The notes beneath the pieces were generated by a model. That model was not told the origin of the DNA, did not search any database, and worked only from the letters and a program-made list of their open reading frames with translations. Source: Macrocybe gigantea (taxonomy: Eukaryota > Basidiomycota > Agaricomycetes > Agaricales > Callistosporiaceae). From it: a stretch of DNA of 64,000 nucleotides. This document shows positions 21,958 through 34,649 of this stretch, piece by piece (position 1 is the first letter of the stretch; the number at the start of each line of letters is the position of its first letter). The DNA lies in the NCBI GenBank assembly GCA_011319805.1, contig SJRY01000316.1, forward strand, positions 18,290-82,289. Direction: 5' to 3'. The translations under genes and the position numbers were made by a program.

Positions 21958-23332
21958 TGATGAGCGCTCCGTGCTGCTGACCGCCGATAAGTCCTAATTT
22001 GGCAATCCCGCCCCCACATTCAAAATCATACCACTACTCAGCCCCCTCAGCATGATACCGCAGTCCAGCTGCTGACTTCTCGTTCGAGTACTCGGGATGT
22101 CGACAACTCTGTGAGGCTTCTATTCCAGGTCCCGGACACTTCACCAAACGCATTGCACCCATACATTCCGGACATTCTGCGCTTCCTATACCACCCAATC
22201 TGGTCAGGCAGTCTTATTCCTATATGCCTCCCCCGATTCCCAGATCCCGATATGGCAAGACTACTACTATTTTCAATATCGCACCACCTCATGCCTTCCC
22301 ACATTCCCGACACTGCCTCATGGCAGTACATTCGAAACAAGAGATTTCAAGCGTGCTACCGTTTCATCCACTCTCATTTCGAAATTCATGACTCATATTT
22401 CACTGATACATTCTACGTTCCTTAGATTATTTTCATGTTCCATTCTACGATGCGTGGCACTGGTTTCGGGATGTTCTTTTACCTACTGTTTCACCTTTTA
22501 TGTTCAGATTTCGAATGGACTTACATCTCCCCGACATTTCAGCCACTAAACAACCCTTTCGAAATCATACGATACGTTCTCTCATTCGGTTTCAACTTCA
22601 CCGGTTATTCCGATACTCAAAATCTTCTCATCTATAAAAACCCATGTACTTGGCATTTGTAACAATATAGAAAAAAGTTACCGTCTCAGTCCTTCAGCAG
22701 TCTTGCAGTCTACGACTCGTGTGGAGTCCTTGTGTTATCCGATCTCAAAGTGTCACACTCGCATGGAGCCACAGTACTCAGTCTCGAAATCAGTATCCCT
22801 GGCTTCGCGTGGAAGTCACTATCATCGAAACCCTTCCGAAACCCTCACCAAAGCCCTCGATATCGTGTGGGAATTCAGCTAAGTCTAACCGCCTTGTGTC
22901 GAAAACCCCGAAATCCGCTCGAAACCATCCATAATCACTCCGTTCCATTCCCCCCCCTTCACTCTACAGTCCCTCGGGTTACTCTGTGACTTGAACAGCT
23001 CGTAGTTTATACAGCCTTGGATAGGGACTGATACTTCCTTCATTCCACCTTGTTGGTTTGTAGGTTAGTGCTTCCCGATAGTTATCAGTGTGCAGTTTCG
23101 CATTGTATGCACATCGCATCACTCCCTATCCAAACAAGCTCGCTTATGCACCTTGCTCCCACCTCATGTCCTCCATGTGTCTGCCTCGTGTATTATAATA
23201 TATAGCTAGGTAGCACCCTAGCACCCTAGAGGAGATCCTTAGAGTGTTCTCTTAGGTTTCTCCTCTAGGTTCACCAGAGCCTCTCGCATGTATTGCACAT
23301 CGCATCCAGCTTGTCCTCAGCAGTTGCCCTAA
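21958..23332 (+). repeat. Probable 3' LTR of element C (boundaries approximate)
   Basis: The region starts TGATGAGCGC right after the polypurine tract, has no coding frame, and is rich in TCGAAA-type words. It contains a TATAAAAACC box at about 22634 and ends near CCTAACA at 23332, after which base composition changes. With the 5' LTR lost there is no second copy to define the ends. Confidence 0.45.
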
Positions 23333-25747
23333 CAGAGTGCATATATTTAGGGATAATGTTGTACAGCTAAAGTGGGATTGGGCCAATCATTCAGCAGTCT
23401 GTAAATAGCAACAATAGTTAAAAATACAAGGCCATCAGTATCAATGAACTTCATTATGGAGATACTGCCTTGCTGTACTATTGACAAACGTCTGCATGTA
23501 GCATAATATAATAATCAATAGGCATCACAAGTGTAACAAAGTGATTGGATGTGTGATCGCACATGTGACAGTGCATGATTTGGTGATGCAAATGGGGAGT
23601 ATCCACCAAGCAGAGCTAATCATCTGCTTGTATGTGCCTTCTGTATGGCAACTTCGTGCATATCACATATCGGCCATGCCGCTACCTTCAACAACTGTGC
23701 AGGCAAGCAATTTGTTAGCCCAGAATTTTTCTAGCATAGTATCCATTACACAATGTTCATCATATTGTATATATCGAAATGCTTGTGTATACATTGGGGT
23801 TCTGCTCTTCCATTAAGCATGTGACATATGTACCTCATATTCAAGTGGCCTTTACTTCATTGTCTCAATTGTCATGTATTTCTAATCAGAAGATGTGCCG
23901 AAGATTCAGTTTCTGATATGCATCTGCTGACATGCTGTTCAAAATGCATGCTCATGATAAGGGGCTGGCTACATGTCATGTGTGCTATGGAAAAGCATTG
24001 AGCATTGAGTCGCTGCTAAACTGGCTTCAGATACATCTGTGCTTCCTGTGTTTGATGCAGACCACATCAGATGTGGGAGCAGCACTGCTTGAACAAAAGT
24101 TGCGATGCACTCTGCCATTTCATTTTTGGTCAATCTGGCTTTAGAGGAATCATGCAGGTAGGATCAGTCTTCACACTATCATAGATAGGTGCAGCACAAG
24201 GTTAGATTTCAATAGTCCACATCTCTGTCAAGCACTAACAATGCTCCTGTGTTTCATTTTCCATATTATTTCTCTTGCACAATTGAATGGACTCAACCTC
24301 ATCCACATTCTGCTGCCATTGTTTGCTGGTTTCAGTTGCCCAAATATGGTATATGGCCTTTCAAGAGAAAGATGGGGTAGGATGAGTTTTTAATATCTCA
24401 GTCCAGAGCTAGAAATGAGACATTAAAAAAGAAATCTTATATTTATTTTCATCATACCTAAGATGGGGTTTGACTGGCACTCTTGCTCCAAACATAATCC
24501 TGAATTTCATCTGGCACATCAATACACCAATATGGTATGTGGTCTTTGTGGTGCTTGAGTGTGACAATAACAATGTTTTCAGCAAGTGTTAGGGCATTGA
24601 ATTTGATAAAGATCCAGCCTTTGCAATCAAAGGAGGCCATTGATCCCTTGTCTTGGTGTTTAACCCCTTCAACAGTGCTTTTCTTCAAGGCCTATTGATG
24701 TTTATTTTGCTGAGCACAGTGATACATGAAGCAGATGCTAGAGTTGTGTTTGGCCTCATATTTGCTGTGGTAACTAAGTCCTACAGTTTCAGTTATCAAA
24801 GAGGGGCAGATGTATCCATGTTACTTACACAAACCAATAATTTAACCATTTCTAGATCAAATCTACAAGTTTGTCAGCTTTCTCCCAGAGATGAGCTGAG
24901 CTGTCTAAACTAGACACATCGACACATGCAGTCATTGTCTTCAAATCAATGATATCAGAAATTGAGTTCAGAAATGTGTTGAGACTCAAATTTGACAATC
25001 CGCTGCTATCTTCATCTTGGTCTTCATCATGACCACCTTCCTGCCATCTCCTGGGGTCCTCCTCTGTTTTGGCTTGCAGATTGACATTTTCTTTGTTAGT
25101 GTTGCCTCACTTGGCCACATAGGTATCTGATCAGTGCTTCGAACACTTGTGACACGTCTTCAAGAACTCCCCTGAGCCACATGGCTTGAAATTCACAGAA
25201 TCAAGGCGTTTCTCCTTTTGACAATGTGCACAATGCTGCGTCTGGTCTGATGTATCCATTTTTGGCCATGTTCTTCTGATCTAGGATATTTGGCACGTGA
25301 TGCAATGAAAATTGTTCTACTCTACATGCATTATTTGTCTCCCCATGTTACAATTTTGCTATGTTATCCATCACCCTCATTTACTTCCATCTGGCTCATC
25401 TTTTCATCCAAGTTCCAACTGATGAGTGGTGCAGTGCAACCGCTTGCCAATTGAAATTCTGATGCATGCATGGCGAGTTGCCCAGAGTTTGCGCAGCATC
25501 ATACAGGCATTTTTGTAAAATGTTGGAGTGACCGAAATAACTCTACATGTACTGTAGAAGAAAATGTTTGGTATGGATTTTTGTTATTGGTGTTCAATCT
25601 CCCAAAACTGTATTCCAAAGACCTTTATCCTCTGATATCTCGAGTTTGAGGACCAAGAGAGAAAATCCATTCTGAAGGATTTGAAGGTATTGGGCTAATA
25701 CTTCATAATCAAACTCAGTTTCATTTTCTGTATGCTTGTGCATGAGT
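23333..25747. other. AT-rich, gene-poor stretch with decayed transposon remnants
   Basis: No intact gene is seen. CpG is scarce and open frames are short. A degenerate protein remnant on the minus strand is listed separately. Confidence 0.6.
24458..25260 (-). pseudogene. Decayed transposon-type protein (Cys motif plus DHIPYW block)
   Basis: Minus-strand fragments read CAHCQKEKRLDSVNFKPCGS then a second CHKC motif (about 25235-25140), an acidic linker, and further on SFDCKGWIFIKFNA...HHKDHIPYWCIDVPDEIQDYV (24660-24480). This arrangement resembles N-terminal parts of basidiomycete transposon proteins, but many stops and frame changes intervene. The assignment rests on recognition of motif style only. 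Confidence 0.35.
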
Positions 25748-26067
25748 TGTTAGGCTAGACAAATCTCAGAAGGACTTGGGCAGACTAAGTGCGAGAGTGG
25801 TCTTGAGATGATGGCAAAAGGAATATTAAACCTAGCGCTACTGGTACATCTGGGAGTCCTTATATACATTACAGTACTCGAGCACGGACCATGGGCTGCA
25901 CAATGCTGTGGGCTGTGGATGAGTAAGACTGGAAGGAAATGACTCAGAATGACTAGGGAAGTGGGATGACTCGATGGCTGCATGCTGCGCAGCATGACGG
26001 GGGAGATAAGGGGTGTGGGAAAGATAAGATAGGAAAATGAATGGTCCTTTGGGCGATGTCTGTAACA
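25748..26067 (-). repeat. 3' LTR of A2
   Basis: 320 bp, TGTTAGG...GTAACA as seen on the plus strand. The polypurine tract (minus) lies at 26068-26080. Confidence 0.95.
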
Positions 26068-26110
26068 TCACCCTCTCTGTAGATTCGCGTCCTCACGAAA
26101 AACCTTAGTC

Positions 26111-26499
26111 CAGCTGTCCCCACCCAGTATTGGTCTCCCAGGCAGTCGCAGCACGCGGGGCCCATGTATGAATGAGCTCTTCATTATAGGCACGGATGTG
26201 ATGGAGTGTGGTGGCAAGGAGTTTAAGTCACCGGTTTTCTGTGCAAAGCATTTCCATCACCTCGCGAAGCGCGATACATTCAGCTGCAGTGGGGCCGGTC
26301 CCATCAGGGGTTCGCCCGGTCCAGAGGTGCATGCAGACGGTCATAACATAGCACATATACATGCCAAGTGTAATGGTGAGGGGGTCCATGTAGTCACTAG
26401 CATTGAGAATCCTTGCCAGATTCTCGAGGTCACTTGGGCGGTTGGGGGTAGGTGCGCAGCTGCCCTCGCTGCTGTCAATGCTGATGGGGGCATTGGTGG
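26111..26499 (-). pseudogene. ORF3 remnant of A2
   Basis: This is the minus-strand homologue of the 132-residue ORF at 8609-9007. The start ATG has changed to ATA next to the pol stop, and CpG to TpG/CpA changes are scattered through it. The long plus-strand open frame here (26168-26791) is a shadow. Confidence 0.6.
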
Positions 26500-29400
26500 T
26501 TATGAAGTGCGATTTTTGGTCTTCTTCCCTCTTGTCATGATCCTTTTATCCTGGTTCGCAGTCTTCTTTAGGAAGTGGTCTAGAGCTTGCTGCGCATTCC
26601 CCAGTTCCTTCTCTTTGATCTATGTGTTCTCTTCGTGTTCGTATCCTTTCCATTTGACCAGGAATAGCATCCCCCTCCCTTGTTTCTTCCTTTTTAGGAT
26701 CTCTTCTATCTCGTACTCTTCTTCATCATTTATGATTTCAGGGGGTGGTGGTGATGGTCACTCTTGTATCTTGAAACGGGGTCCTTTGTAAGGCATGAGC
26801 AGTGTTTCATTGAATACGGGGTGTATCAGCTGCCATGATGCTGGGAGTTCCAGGCGATATGCTAAGGCTCCTTTCTTTTCCACCACCTTGAATGGTCCAT
26901 ATTGGAGTGCCGATAGCTTCTTTGATGGTCGATTGACTGTGATATTGGTGGCCTCTAGCCATACTCTATCCCCTTTCTTGTATTCACGGGCTGGTCTTCG
27001 CCTCACATCATAATTGTCTTTGGCTCGTATTTGTGCATACTGCAGTGCAGCATTTGCTTCCTTTCATATTTGGTTCATTCTTTTGACGAAGTCCTTTGCT
27101 GCGGGGTTATTCCCTTCTGTCATCTGTGGCTCTCCCTTCCAGGGGTGCATTCCATAGTTGAGGTAGAATGGTGTCTCCTTCGTTCCCTGGTGTGCTTTGT
27201 CATTGTATTGGTACTCTGCGATTGCTATCCATTCTGCCCAATCGTCCTGTAAGTTGTTTGTGAAGCTTCTGAGGAAGGCTTCCATTTCTTGGTGGGATCG
27301 TTCTGCCTGTCCATCTGTCTGTGGGTGATAGGCTGTTGATAGATTTTGCTTTGTTCCGAGTAATTTTAGAAGTGCTGTCATGAATCGTGCTGCGAACTGG
27401 GGTCCTCGATCACTGATGATCTTTTGTGGGATTCCATAAAGCCACCACACATTGTCTCAATATAGTCGTGCGAGACCTTCTGCTGTAAGTTCAGTCTTTG
27501 TGGGAACTAGGTGGATCATCTTGGTTAGGCGGTCTGTGACTGCAGCAATGGCATTAAAGCCATTCGAGCTGGGTAGCGGTCCTATGAGATCTACTCCGAT
27601 ATCTTCCCATGGTTGCTGTGGGACTTTGTGCGGGTGCAGGGGTACGTGTTTCTTTTGTCGGATGATTTTGTTTTGCTGACATATTTCGCATCCATTGACA
27701 TACTTCTTGATGTCCGTTAGCATTGATGGCCACTAATAGGTGCAGCTTATGAGCTCGTGCATGCGGTATTGCCCTGGGTGTCCTCTGATGGATGTGTCAT
27801 GGTGTTCAAACATGATGTTTTCCTTCAGTTTGTTGTCTGGAGGAACATAGATTTTTCCTCCTACGTATACGATGTGGTCATCTTCTGTGAACCAGTGTGG
27901 TTTTTCCTTCAGTCCTGTTGTTACAATCATCTCCCTTCATATGCATTGTCAAATTTGTTCTATCCTTGAGGATTTGATCATCGTGATTCCTCTTGTTTGT
28001 ATTGCCTTATTATTTTCTGCTTCTTCTTTTCGTGGGTATTCATGCTTGAACATCATAAATTCGAAGTCTTATTCATTATTCTCTTCCAGATGTCAAATGA
28101 ATGCTGCTTCTTTGATCATTTGTATGTCGTCCTGCTCTGCTAGGTTTTCTTCATATCCTGCCATCTGTGACAGGACATCCGCTTTTCCATTCGCCTTTCC
28201 TGGTACGTGTCATAGTTCATAGTCATATTCCTGTAATTTCAGGTACCAGCCAATCTGTCTCGAATTGAGTCGCTGTGGCTTCCAGAAGTATGATAGGTTT
28301 TTGTGATCCGTCAATATTTCGAACTTCTCTCGAGCTTCGAGGAGGTATTGTCTCCATGTCTTTAGTGTGACCATTATCGCAAGAAGTTCCTTGTTGTAGA
28401 TTTCATAGTTTTGCTCTGCTGGGGTCATGCATCTTGAAATGAATGCAATTGGGTACCATAGTCCTTTCTGCTGTTGTGATAGTACTGCTCCAATGGCATA
28501 TCCTGAGGCATTTGTTTCGACTCAGAATTTTCCTTCTGTTTGTGGTAGTGCTAGAATGGGTGCTGAGGTTATATGTTGGATCAGCTCTTTGAAAGCATCC
28601 TGTTGCTTGTCTGTCCACTGGAATGCTTTGTTTCCAGTCAACTCCGTCAGGGGTTTAGCGACCTTTGCATATCCCTTGATGAATCGTCGGTAAAAGTTCA
28701 TGAATCCCAAGAACTTTTGTAGTTCTTTCTTCATCTTTGGAGTTGGCCAGGATTGTACAGCTGTGATCTTTTCTGGTTCCATTTCTACCTTCCCTTCTCC
28801 TATGATGTATCCTAGTACTGGGACTTTTGATGATTCCCAGATGCATTTCGGTCCTTTGATGAACAGGTCATTCTTGTTCAGTATTTCCATGACTTCTATG
28901 GTGTTCTTTTGGAGTTCCTCTCATGTTCATCTGATGATTATGATGTCGTCCATATAGATTATGCACACTCTCATTCGTATTTGGTCTTGGAAGAGGCTCA
29001 CCATCATTTGGCTAAAAGTGCCTGGTGCGTTGCACTGCCCAAAGTACATGACTGTCAGTTTGAAGAGTCCTCTTGCTGTTAGGAAGGCTGCCTTCCATTC
29101 GTCCCCTTTCCGGATGCACATGTTATTGTATCCCCAGATAATATCGATCTTGCTAAAGTACTTTGCTCCTTGTAGTACATCGAGGAGCTCGCTGATGCGT
29201 GGTAGTGGGAACTTGTCCTTGACCATATATTTGTTTATTTCCTGGTAGTCTTGGATGAGTTGTTTGCTTCCATCCTTCTTATTGCAAAAGAAGCAGGGTG
29301 CTGCATAAGGTGATTTCGATGGGCGTATTTTTCCTGTTCGTAATCCTTCTTTGACAAAGGCATCTAGTTCCTCTAGCTCTTTCTGTGTCATCAGATAAAC

Positions 29401-30143
29401 CTTGCTCGGTATCGTTTTGGATGCATCCTTCATTAAATTTATTTCATGGTCCCATTCTTTGTGATCTGGTAAGCGATCAAAGTTCTTCTCCTTGAAGAGG
29501 TGTTTGAATCTGATCAGATATGGGGGTATCTGGGTTCCTGTCATGTCGCTGGCTGTGGTTTTTGCTGATTCAGCCACCTTCTGTATCTTAATCGTCTGGT
29601 GGTTTATTTTGCATGTTTTAGGGCATCTGTTGAAGACAATTTCTCCTGTCCTCCATTTGATTGTTGGGTTGTGGTAGACAAGCCAGTCATGTCCTAGTAG
29701 CATGTCGGTTTTTCTGATGTCGAGTACGATGGCTTCCATGTGCTCCTTGTGTCCTTTAATGTCGATGTGGACCTCTGCTACTCGGTCTGCTGTTTTCTGG
29801 CGGTTGGGTAATCTGTCTGCATTTATGATGGGAATCTTTTTGATTCGTCGTGTCTTCAGTCCTGTTTTCGCTACTATCGCGGTGTTGATGCAGGTCCTAT
29901 CTGCTCCGCTATCGACTTCCGGTGTTATCATTGTGATTCCTTTTCACGTTTATATTCTTGCTCGTACTGCGAGTTCTTTCCTCTTTGGTGGTTTGTCCCC
30001 TTGGATGGTTTTCCTTGGTGCTTCAGATCGCTTGGCGGGAATGGTGTATTTCAGAGTATGGGATGATCTACATCCGGTATCGAAGCGAGTCTGTTTCAGT
30101 TGTATGGGTCGCGATTTAGCACCTCTTAGTCAGACCCTTCGGC
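26500..30143 (-). pseudogene. A2 pol: protease, RT, RNase H, integrase, chromodomain
   Basis: The best uninterrupted part is 29931-28927 (334 codons), containing the protease active-site block VDSGADRTC, the linker, and RT up to CIIYMDDIIII. RNase H follows (28618-28210, LTDHKNLSYFW), then the integrase HHCC finger (27930-27660), core with HPQTDGQAERSH (about 27330) and chromodomain (about 26700-26540, FLVKWKGY). Stops separate the blocks, mostly TGA at Arg codons; TAA also occurs. The frame enters from gag by the -1 site at 30144-30150. Confidence 0.92.
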
Positions 30144-31268
30144 AAAACCCTCTTTGTCAGAGCTTTCTTCATCCTTGTCTTCTTCGTCCTCTCCTTCTTC
30201 TTCTTTCACTTCTCTGACCTGGGATTTTCCTTTCTTCTTCTTCTTGCAGTTCCGTGCATAGTGTCCCTTTAAGCCACAGTTGAAACATGTGACATTTGCT
30301 GCTCCTTTTCATGGTTCCAGGCAGTTTCGTGAGAGGTGTCCTGGTTTATTGCAGTTGAAGCAGTTGTTGCTTCATACCTTGTCGACTTCCATGGCCTGTC
30401 CTGCTCCTCGGCTTGGATTTCCAGTCTTGTGCTGATTGCTTGTGAATTCTCCTCTCATCACATTTCTGTGTTCATCGATGTTTCGTCCAATCACTCAAAC
30501 TGTCTTGATATATTCATCTCCATCTGTTGGGAGTGTGGAGATCGAGTGTACGGCTTCTGCTGTCCTTCAGTTTAAGCTTTTCTCGAGTAGGAAATGAGGG
30601 GCTGTTCCTGTCATTCCTGCTTTCCCTGCGAGGTCTACGAATTCATCCAGAAATTCGTCGATGGGTTGGTTTCCCTGTCTGATATTGAATAGTTTGCTTC
30701 CTGCTTGTGACGGCAACATGACGTTGCTGAATCGTGTCTCTATCTTGGTTATGAAGTCAGCCCATGTGCTTTGGTTGGTAGTGGTGTCAATCTTCTTTGA
30801 TGCCCAGTGGGCTCCGGGTCTGTCGGTCATTCTAGACAGGACCGCTCCAATCTTCTGTGTGTCCATGAGGTCTCCATGTGCGGTTATGTAAAGTTTCATC
30901 TTCCTCCACCAAATATCGAAGGATGTTCAATCTCCTGTAAAGGATTTTGGGTCGGCGATGATTCCCTTGTATTCTGTCATCATCCTTTGGGGGGTTTCTT
31001 CGTCGTTCTCTTGGTCTTGGCTTTCTTGTTCCTGGATCTGTTGTTCTTGGGTTTGCTGTACTTGTACTTGGGCTTGCTGTTCTTGGAGCTGTTTCTGTCT
31101 TTGCTCCTCTCTCTGTTCTTTCCAGTAGTCTAGGTCGACTCCTGCGATTTTACAAGCTTGTTCAAAATCGGCCCACTCTGTGGCAGTCGGTCTGTTTGTC
31201 TTTGGTAATCCTTTTCGCTCCCTCCACCGATAGTATTCGTCCCAGTCACTGTTGCTTACTTTCGCCAC
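30126..31268 (-). pseudogene. A2 Gag with two CCHC zinc knuckles
   Basis: The start at 31268 reads MAKVSNSDWDEYYRWRERKG. A Gln/Glu-rich region (about 31120-31000, QEQQ repeats) precedes a Gag core (about 30920-30570). Two zinc knuckles follow, CFNCNKPGHLSRNC (about 30360) and CFNCGLKGHYARNC (about 30280), then a Lys/Glu-rich tail ending at TAA (30126-30128). TGA stops at presumed CGA codons interrupt it. Confidence 0.88.
30144..30150 (-). promoter_or_regulatory. Probable -1 frameshift site (G GGT TTT) of family A
   Basis: On the minus strand the gag codons are GAG GGT TTT GCC, five codons before the gag stop. A -1 slip enters the pol frame that leads, through TGA-decayed codons, to the protease start region at 29931. 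Confidence 0.72.
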
Positions 31269-31936
31269 GGTGGTGCGATTCTTTCCTTATGCAGTACTTT
31301 GGCAGATTGGTCCTCTGAAGGGGTTTAGTAGTTTCGTTCCTATGTGTCCTTGACTCTGGTGTCGTTCTCATTGGTTCTGTCGTATGCTCTGTGCATCATG
31401 CCCTCTCTGTATCAGTATGTCTTCCTCCTGTGTTCGGCGATTATAGTTCTCAATCTGTTGTCACCTAAAGTCTCAGGCTTGTGTTCGTTCTTCTCTCGTT
31501 TTCTTGCAGATGGGTTCGTCCTCTTCTTCGGCAAGAAGATTCTGGTCTGACCACAGCTCTTCTGGGCTTATCCCGTATTCTCCTTCTAGGAAGAGTTCTG
31601 CAATGAGTTGTGCTGCTCCTTCGCTGAGGATCTCAGTGGGCTTGTCTGTGGTGGTGAAGGCAAACTCTCTCAGAAATGCCTGCTCTTCGTCGTCACTACT
31701 TGGTGTAGGCGTGCGCTCTCTCTTTCATTTGTTTGGATTGCTGGTGTCTCTGCGGGTGGCATGGACTGTCTCTGCGAATGGCGTGGACTGCAATGTCTGG
31801 TCTACTTCTCTGAGCCAAGTGCTCTCGTCGCTCATGCTGGTGCTTGCTGGGTCGGCGACCGCTTGTCATCGAATGTTGATCAAGTCTTTGATAAAGCGTG
31901 ATGTAGTGTGTATGTGAGTCTGAGTGAGTCTCGACA

Positions 31937-31947
31937 AGGCTTAATAT
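31937..31947 (-). other. Self-primer binding site of family A (11 nt)
   Basis: On the minus strand ATATTAAGCCT lies 2 nt inside the 5' LTR. It is the exact reverse complement of AGGCTTAATAT in the LTR (plus-strand coordinates 32025-32035), about 33 nt after the TATA box. This is the Tf1-type self-priming layout. Confidence 0.7.
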
Positions 31948-31949
31948 CT

Positions 31950-32268
31950 TGTTAGGCTAGACGAATCTCAGAAGGACTCGGGCAGACTGAGTGTGAGAGT
32001 GGTCTTGAGATGATGGCAAAAGGAATATTAAGCCTAGCACTACTGGTACATCTGGGAGTCCTTATATACATTACAGTACTCGAGCACGGACCATGGGCTG
32101 TGCAATGCTGTGGACTGCGGATGAGTAAGACTGGAAGGAGATGACTCAGGATGACTAGGGAAGTGGGATGACTTGATGGCTGTGCGTGCGCAGCATGACG
32201 GGGGAGATAAGGGATGTGGGAAAGATAAGATAAGAAAATGAATGGTCCTTTGGGCGACATCTGTAACA
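31950..32268 (-). repeat. 5' LTR of A2
   Basis: 319 bp, with TATATAAG on the minus strand at about 32068-32061. The right flank continues as family B sequence. Confidence 0.95.
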
Positions 32269-34649
32269 ATAGTATTCCTAATTTTCATTTTTCTCATCCT
32301 CTTTGTCCTCCTCCTTCTGTTTGATAGCTTTATCCTTTCATCATTGCCATGCCTCCCACACCGCATTGAGTCTTTTCTCGACTTCTTCCGGATCCATCAT
32401 CCAACCGGTAAGCATCTGCTTTTTTGGCATTGTTTCCATTTGTTGATCTCTGGAGTAGACCCAGAGCTCATTGACCATGTGGTCGGAGAGGGTCTTCAGC
32501 ATCTGAGCATTGTGGAAGTGAGTGCGTATGACCTTTTTCAGTGGGGGTCAGGGTGGTAATCAACACTGTCTGTGTTCTAGCAATGGCGCCTCTGGGTTCT
32601 GCTGATAGAATTCAGCAACTGCATCCAGCGCATCTCTGTTGATATTCTCTGCAGGCTCCCACATAGCATCCTCCATGGGGTAGCCTTTCCAATGTATTCT
32701 ATACTGTAGCTTCCCTCTATTCCATTGGGAATTCACTACAGCTTCCACTTCGTATTGTTTCTCTCCTTCCACAATGATGGGAGGAGGTCATTTCAGAATT
32801 GTCACTGCTTTTTGTTGTGGGAACGCTGGTGCCATGTACGGAGTAAGCTCGGATTCATTTTGGATGGGGTGAATCCTCCAATGTTCTAGTAGTTCAAGCT
32901 TGTATGCCGATTCTCCAATTCACCGCTTGACTTTGAAAGGACCATACCATTTATCATTAAGCTTATCAGTCGGCCAGTCAGTTGTAATGTTCGTTCCCTC
33001 CAGCCAGACTTGATTGCCTTCATGATAATCTCAGGCGGATTTCTGTTTCTGGTCATAGATCCATTTCATCATTTCAGCAGCTTTTTGCAGAGAGGTCTCA
33101 GCCTTGGTCCAAATTTCCTTCATCATTTCAGCGAACTCCTCTGCAGGCTGTGATTTAGCGTTATGCTTCGGGGGTTCTTTCCCAGTGTATGGATACTGCC
33201 CATGATTTAGGTAAAATGGGGAGTATCTGGTTGCTGAGTGAATTCAATTGTTATAGGAAAATTCAGCCATCGGTAGCTAATCTGCCCAGTCTGTTTGCCG
33301 ATAATTCACGAAAAGTTTCAGGTACTGTTCAAGTTCCTGATTTACTCACTCCGTTTGTCCATCAGTCTGTGGATGGTACAGTGTCGAAGGGACTCCTTTG
33401 ATTCCCAAGAGCGTGTAGAGGTCTGTCATAAAATTGGAGACAAATTGTCATTCTTTGTCACTGATAACTTTCTTGGAGAGTCCATAGTTCAGGAATACGG
33501 TATCATGTAGATTGTGAGCGACCCCTTCTGCCATGATTTCCATATTGACTGGTATGAATTTGGCTCCTTTTGTGAACCAGTCTACCATCACCATTACACT
33601 GTTGAACCCTTGAGATTCAGGGAGAGGATCTATGGATATGATCTCCCATGGTTCCTTCAGTATCTCATTCAGATGAAGCGGGGCATGCTTCCGATCTCTG
33701 ATGATCTTCGTCTGTTGGCATTTGTCACATTCTTTAACATATGCCTTGACATCATTCATCATTTTGGGCTACTAGAAGTTACATGTGATTAGCTTGTGTG
33801 TCTTTATCTGTCCTGGGTGTCCTGAGATCTGATCTGAATGATGGATTTCAATAATCCATTCCCTTATTTTTTAGCTTTTGGGGACGTAATACCATTTTAG
33901 CCATGTAACGATTCGATCGTTTTCCTCCCAGCCATGTTCACCTTTGTCAAGATGTTTCTGAACTTCAGGCTCTCTTTGTTTCCAAGCCCGTTTGATCTGG
34001 TCCAAAATGTCCTCGAATTCTGGTATCGGCATGATCTTTGCCATGAAAATTCAGTGAAAAATCTCTGGCTTCAGGAGTATGACATTCTCATTATCATTCT
34101 CCTCCTTCTCATGGTCTGGTCATCTTGACAGACTGTCTGCCTTCATCATTGATTTCCCGGGTTTATGCTCCAGAACAAAATCATAGTTCAAGTCCAGTTA
34201 TGATCGCAAGCATCTCTTTGTTGTAGATCTCATAATTCTGTTCTGTCAGGTTCAATGACTTTGACATGAAAGCCACTGGTCTCCAGGTACTATTGGATTG
34301 TTCCTGAGAGAGGATGCCTCCTATTGCATAATTCGAAGTGTCGACTTCCATTCTGAACTTTCCATCATCTTGGGGCATTGCAATGATTGGTGCTGAACAG
34401 ATCTGGTTTTTCAATCCATTGAATGCATCGTCTTGGGCCTTTCCTCATGTCCAGTTGGCTTTTCCAGTCAATTCTATCAAAGGTTTCATGATCTTTGCAA
34501 ATCCTTTGATGAAACGGCGGTAGAAATTGCAAAAGCCTAAAAATTGTTGGACATCCCTTTTACAGGTGGGTTTCGGCCATCCTTTGATGCCTTTGACTTT
34601 GACAGGATCCATTTTAATGCTGTTTTCTGAGATGATCATTCCGAGGTAC
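32269..34649 (-). pseudogene. Family B minus copy (B-), left arm: RT end, RNase H, integrase, chromodomain, tail
   Basis: On the minus strand from 34649: RT end/connection (FLGFCNFYRRFIKGFAK, 34639-34445), RNase H (34414-34181), integrase finger (CDKCQQTK near 33700), core, and chromodomain at 32772-32560 (YRIHWKGYPMEDAMWEP). A conserved C-terminal tail follows to about 32330. It is decayed and lacks the B 3' LTR: the A2 5' LTR cuts it at 32268/32269. It is interrupted at 34649 by the full B element; the other half resumes at 41816. Confidence 0.88.

Larger units (their letters stand above)
9869..23332 (+). mobile_element. Ty3/gypsy family C element, 5'-truncated, with nested insertions and an antisense gene
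   Basis: Order on the plus strand: gag-protease (9870-12266), -1 frameshift site, RT-RNase H, integrase (ending about 19503), then an antisense spliced gene (21692-19675 minus), a polypurine tract (21942-21956) and a probable 3' LTR. Three later insertions sit inside: solo A LTRs at 12391-12710 and 18989-19307 and a mariner-like element at 14974-17793. The 5' LTR and start of gag are lost at 9868/9869. Its right end is set by composition and a TAACA-like ending and is approximate. Confidence 0.8.
25748..32268 (-). mobile_element. Full-length Ty3/gypsy family A element (A2), chromodomain type
   Basis: 5' LTR (31950-32268), leader, gag (31268-30126), pol in the -1 frame (to 26500), ORF3 remnant, polypurine tract and 3' LTR (25748-26067). 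The 5-bp flanks differ (TGAGT at 25743-25747, ATAGT at 32269-32273). The left flank is AT-rich remnant DNA, while the right flank is family B 3' sequence, so the element did not simply insert here as a unit. The coding frames are broken mainly by TGA stops. Confidence 0.93.
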
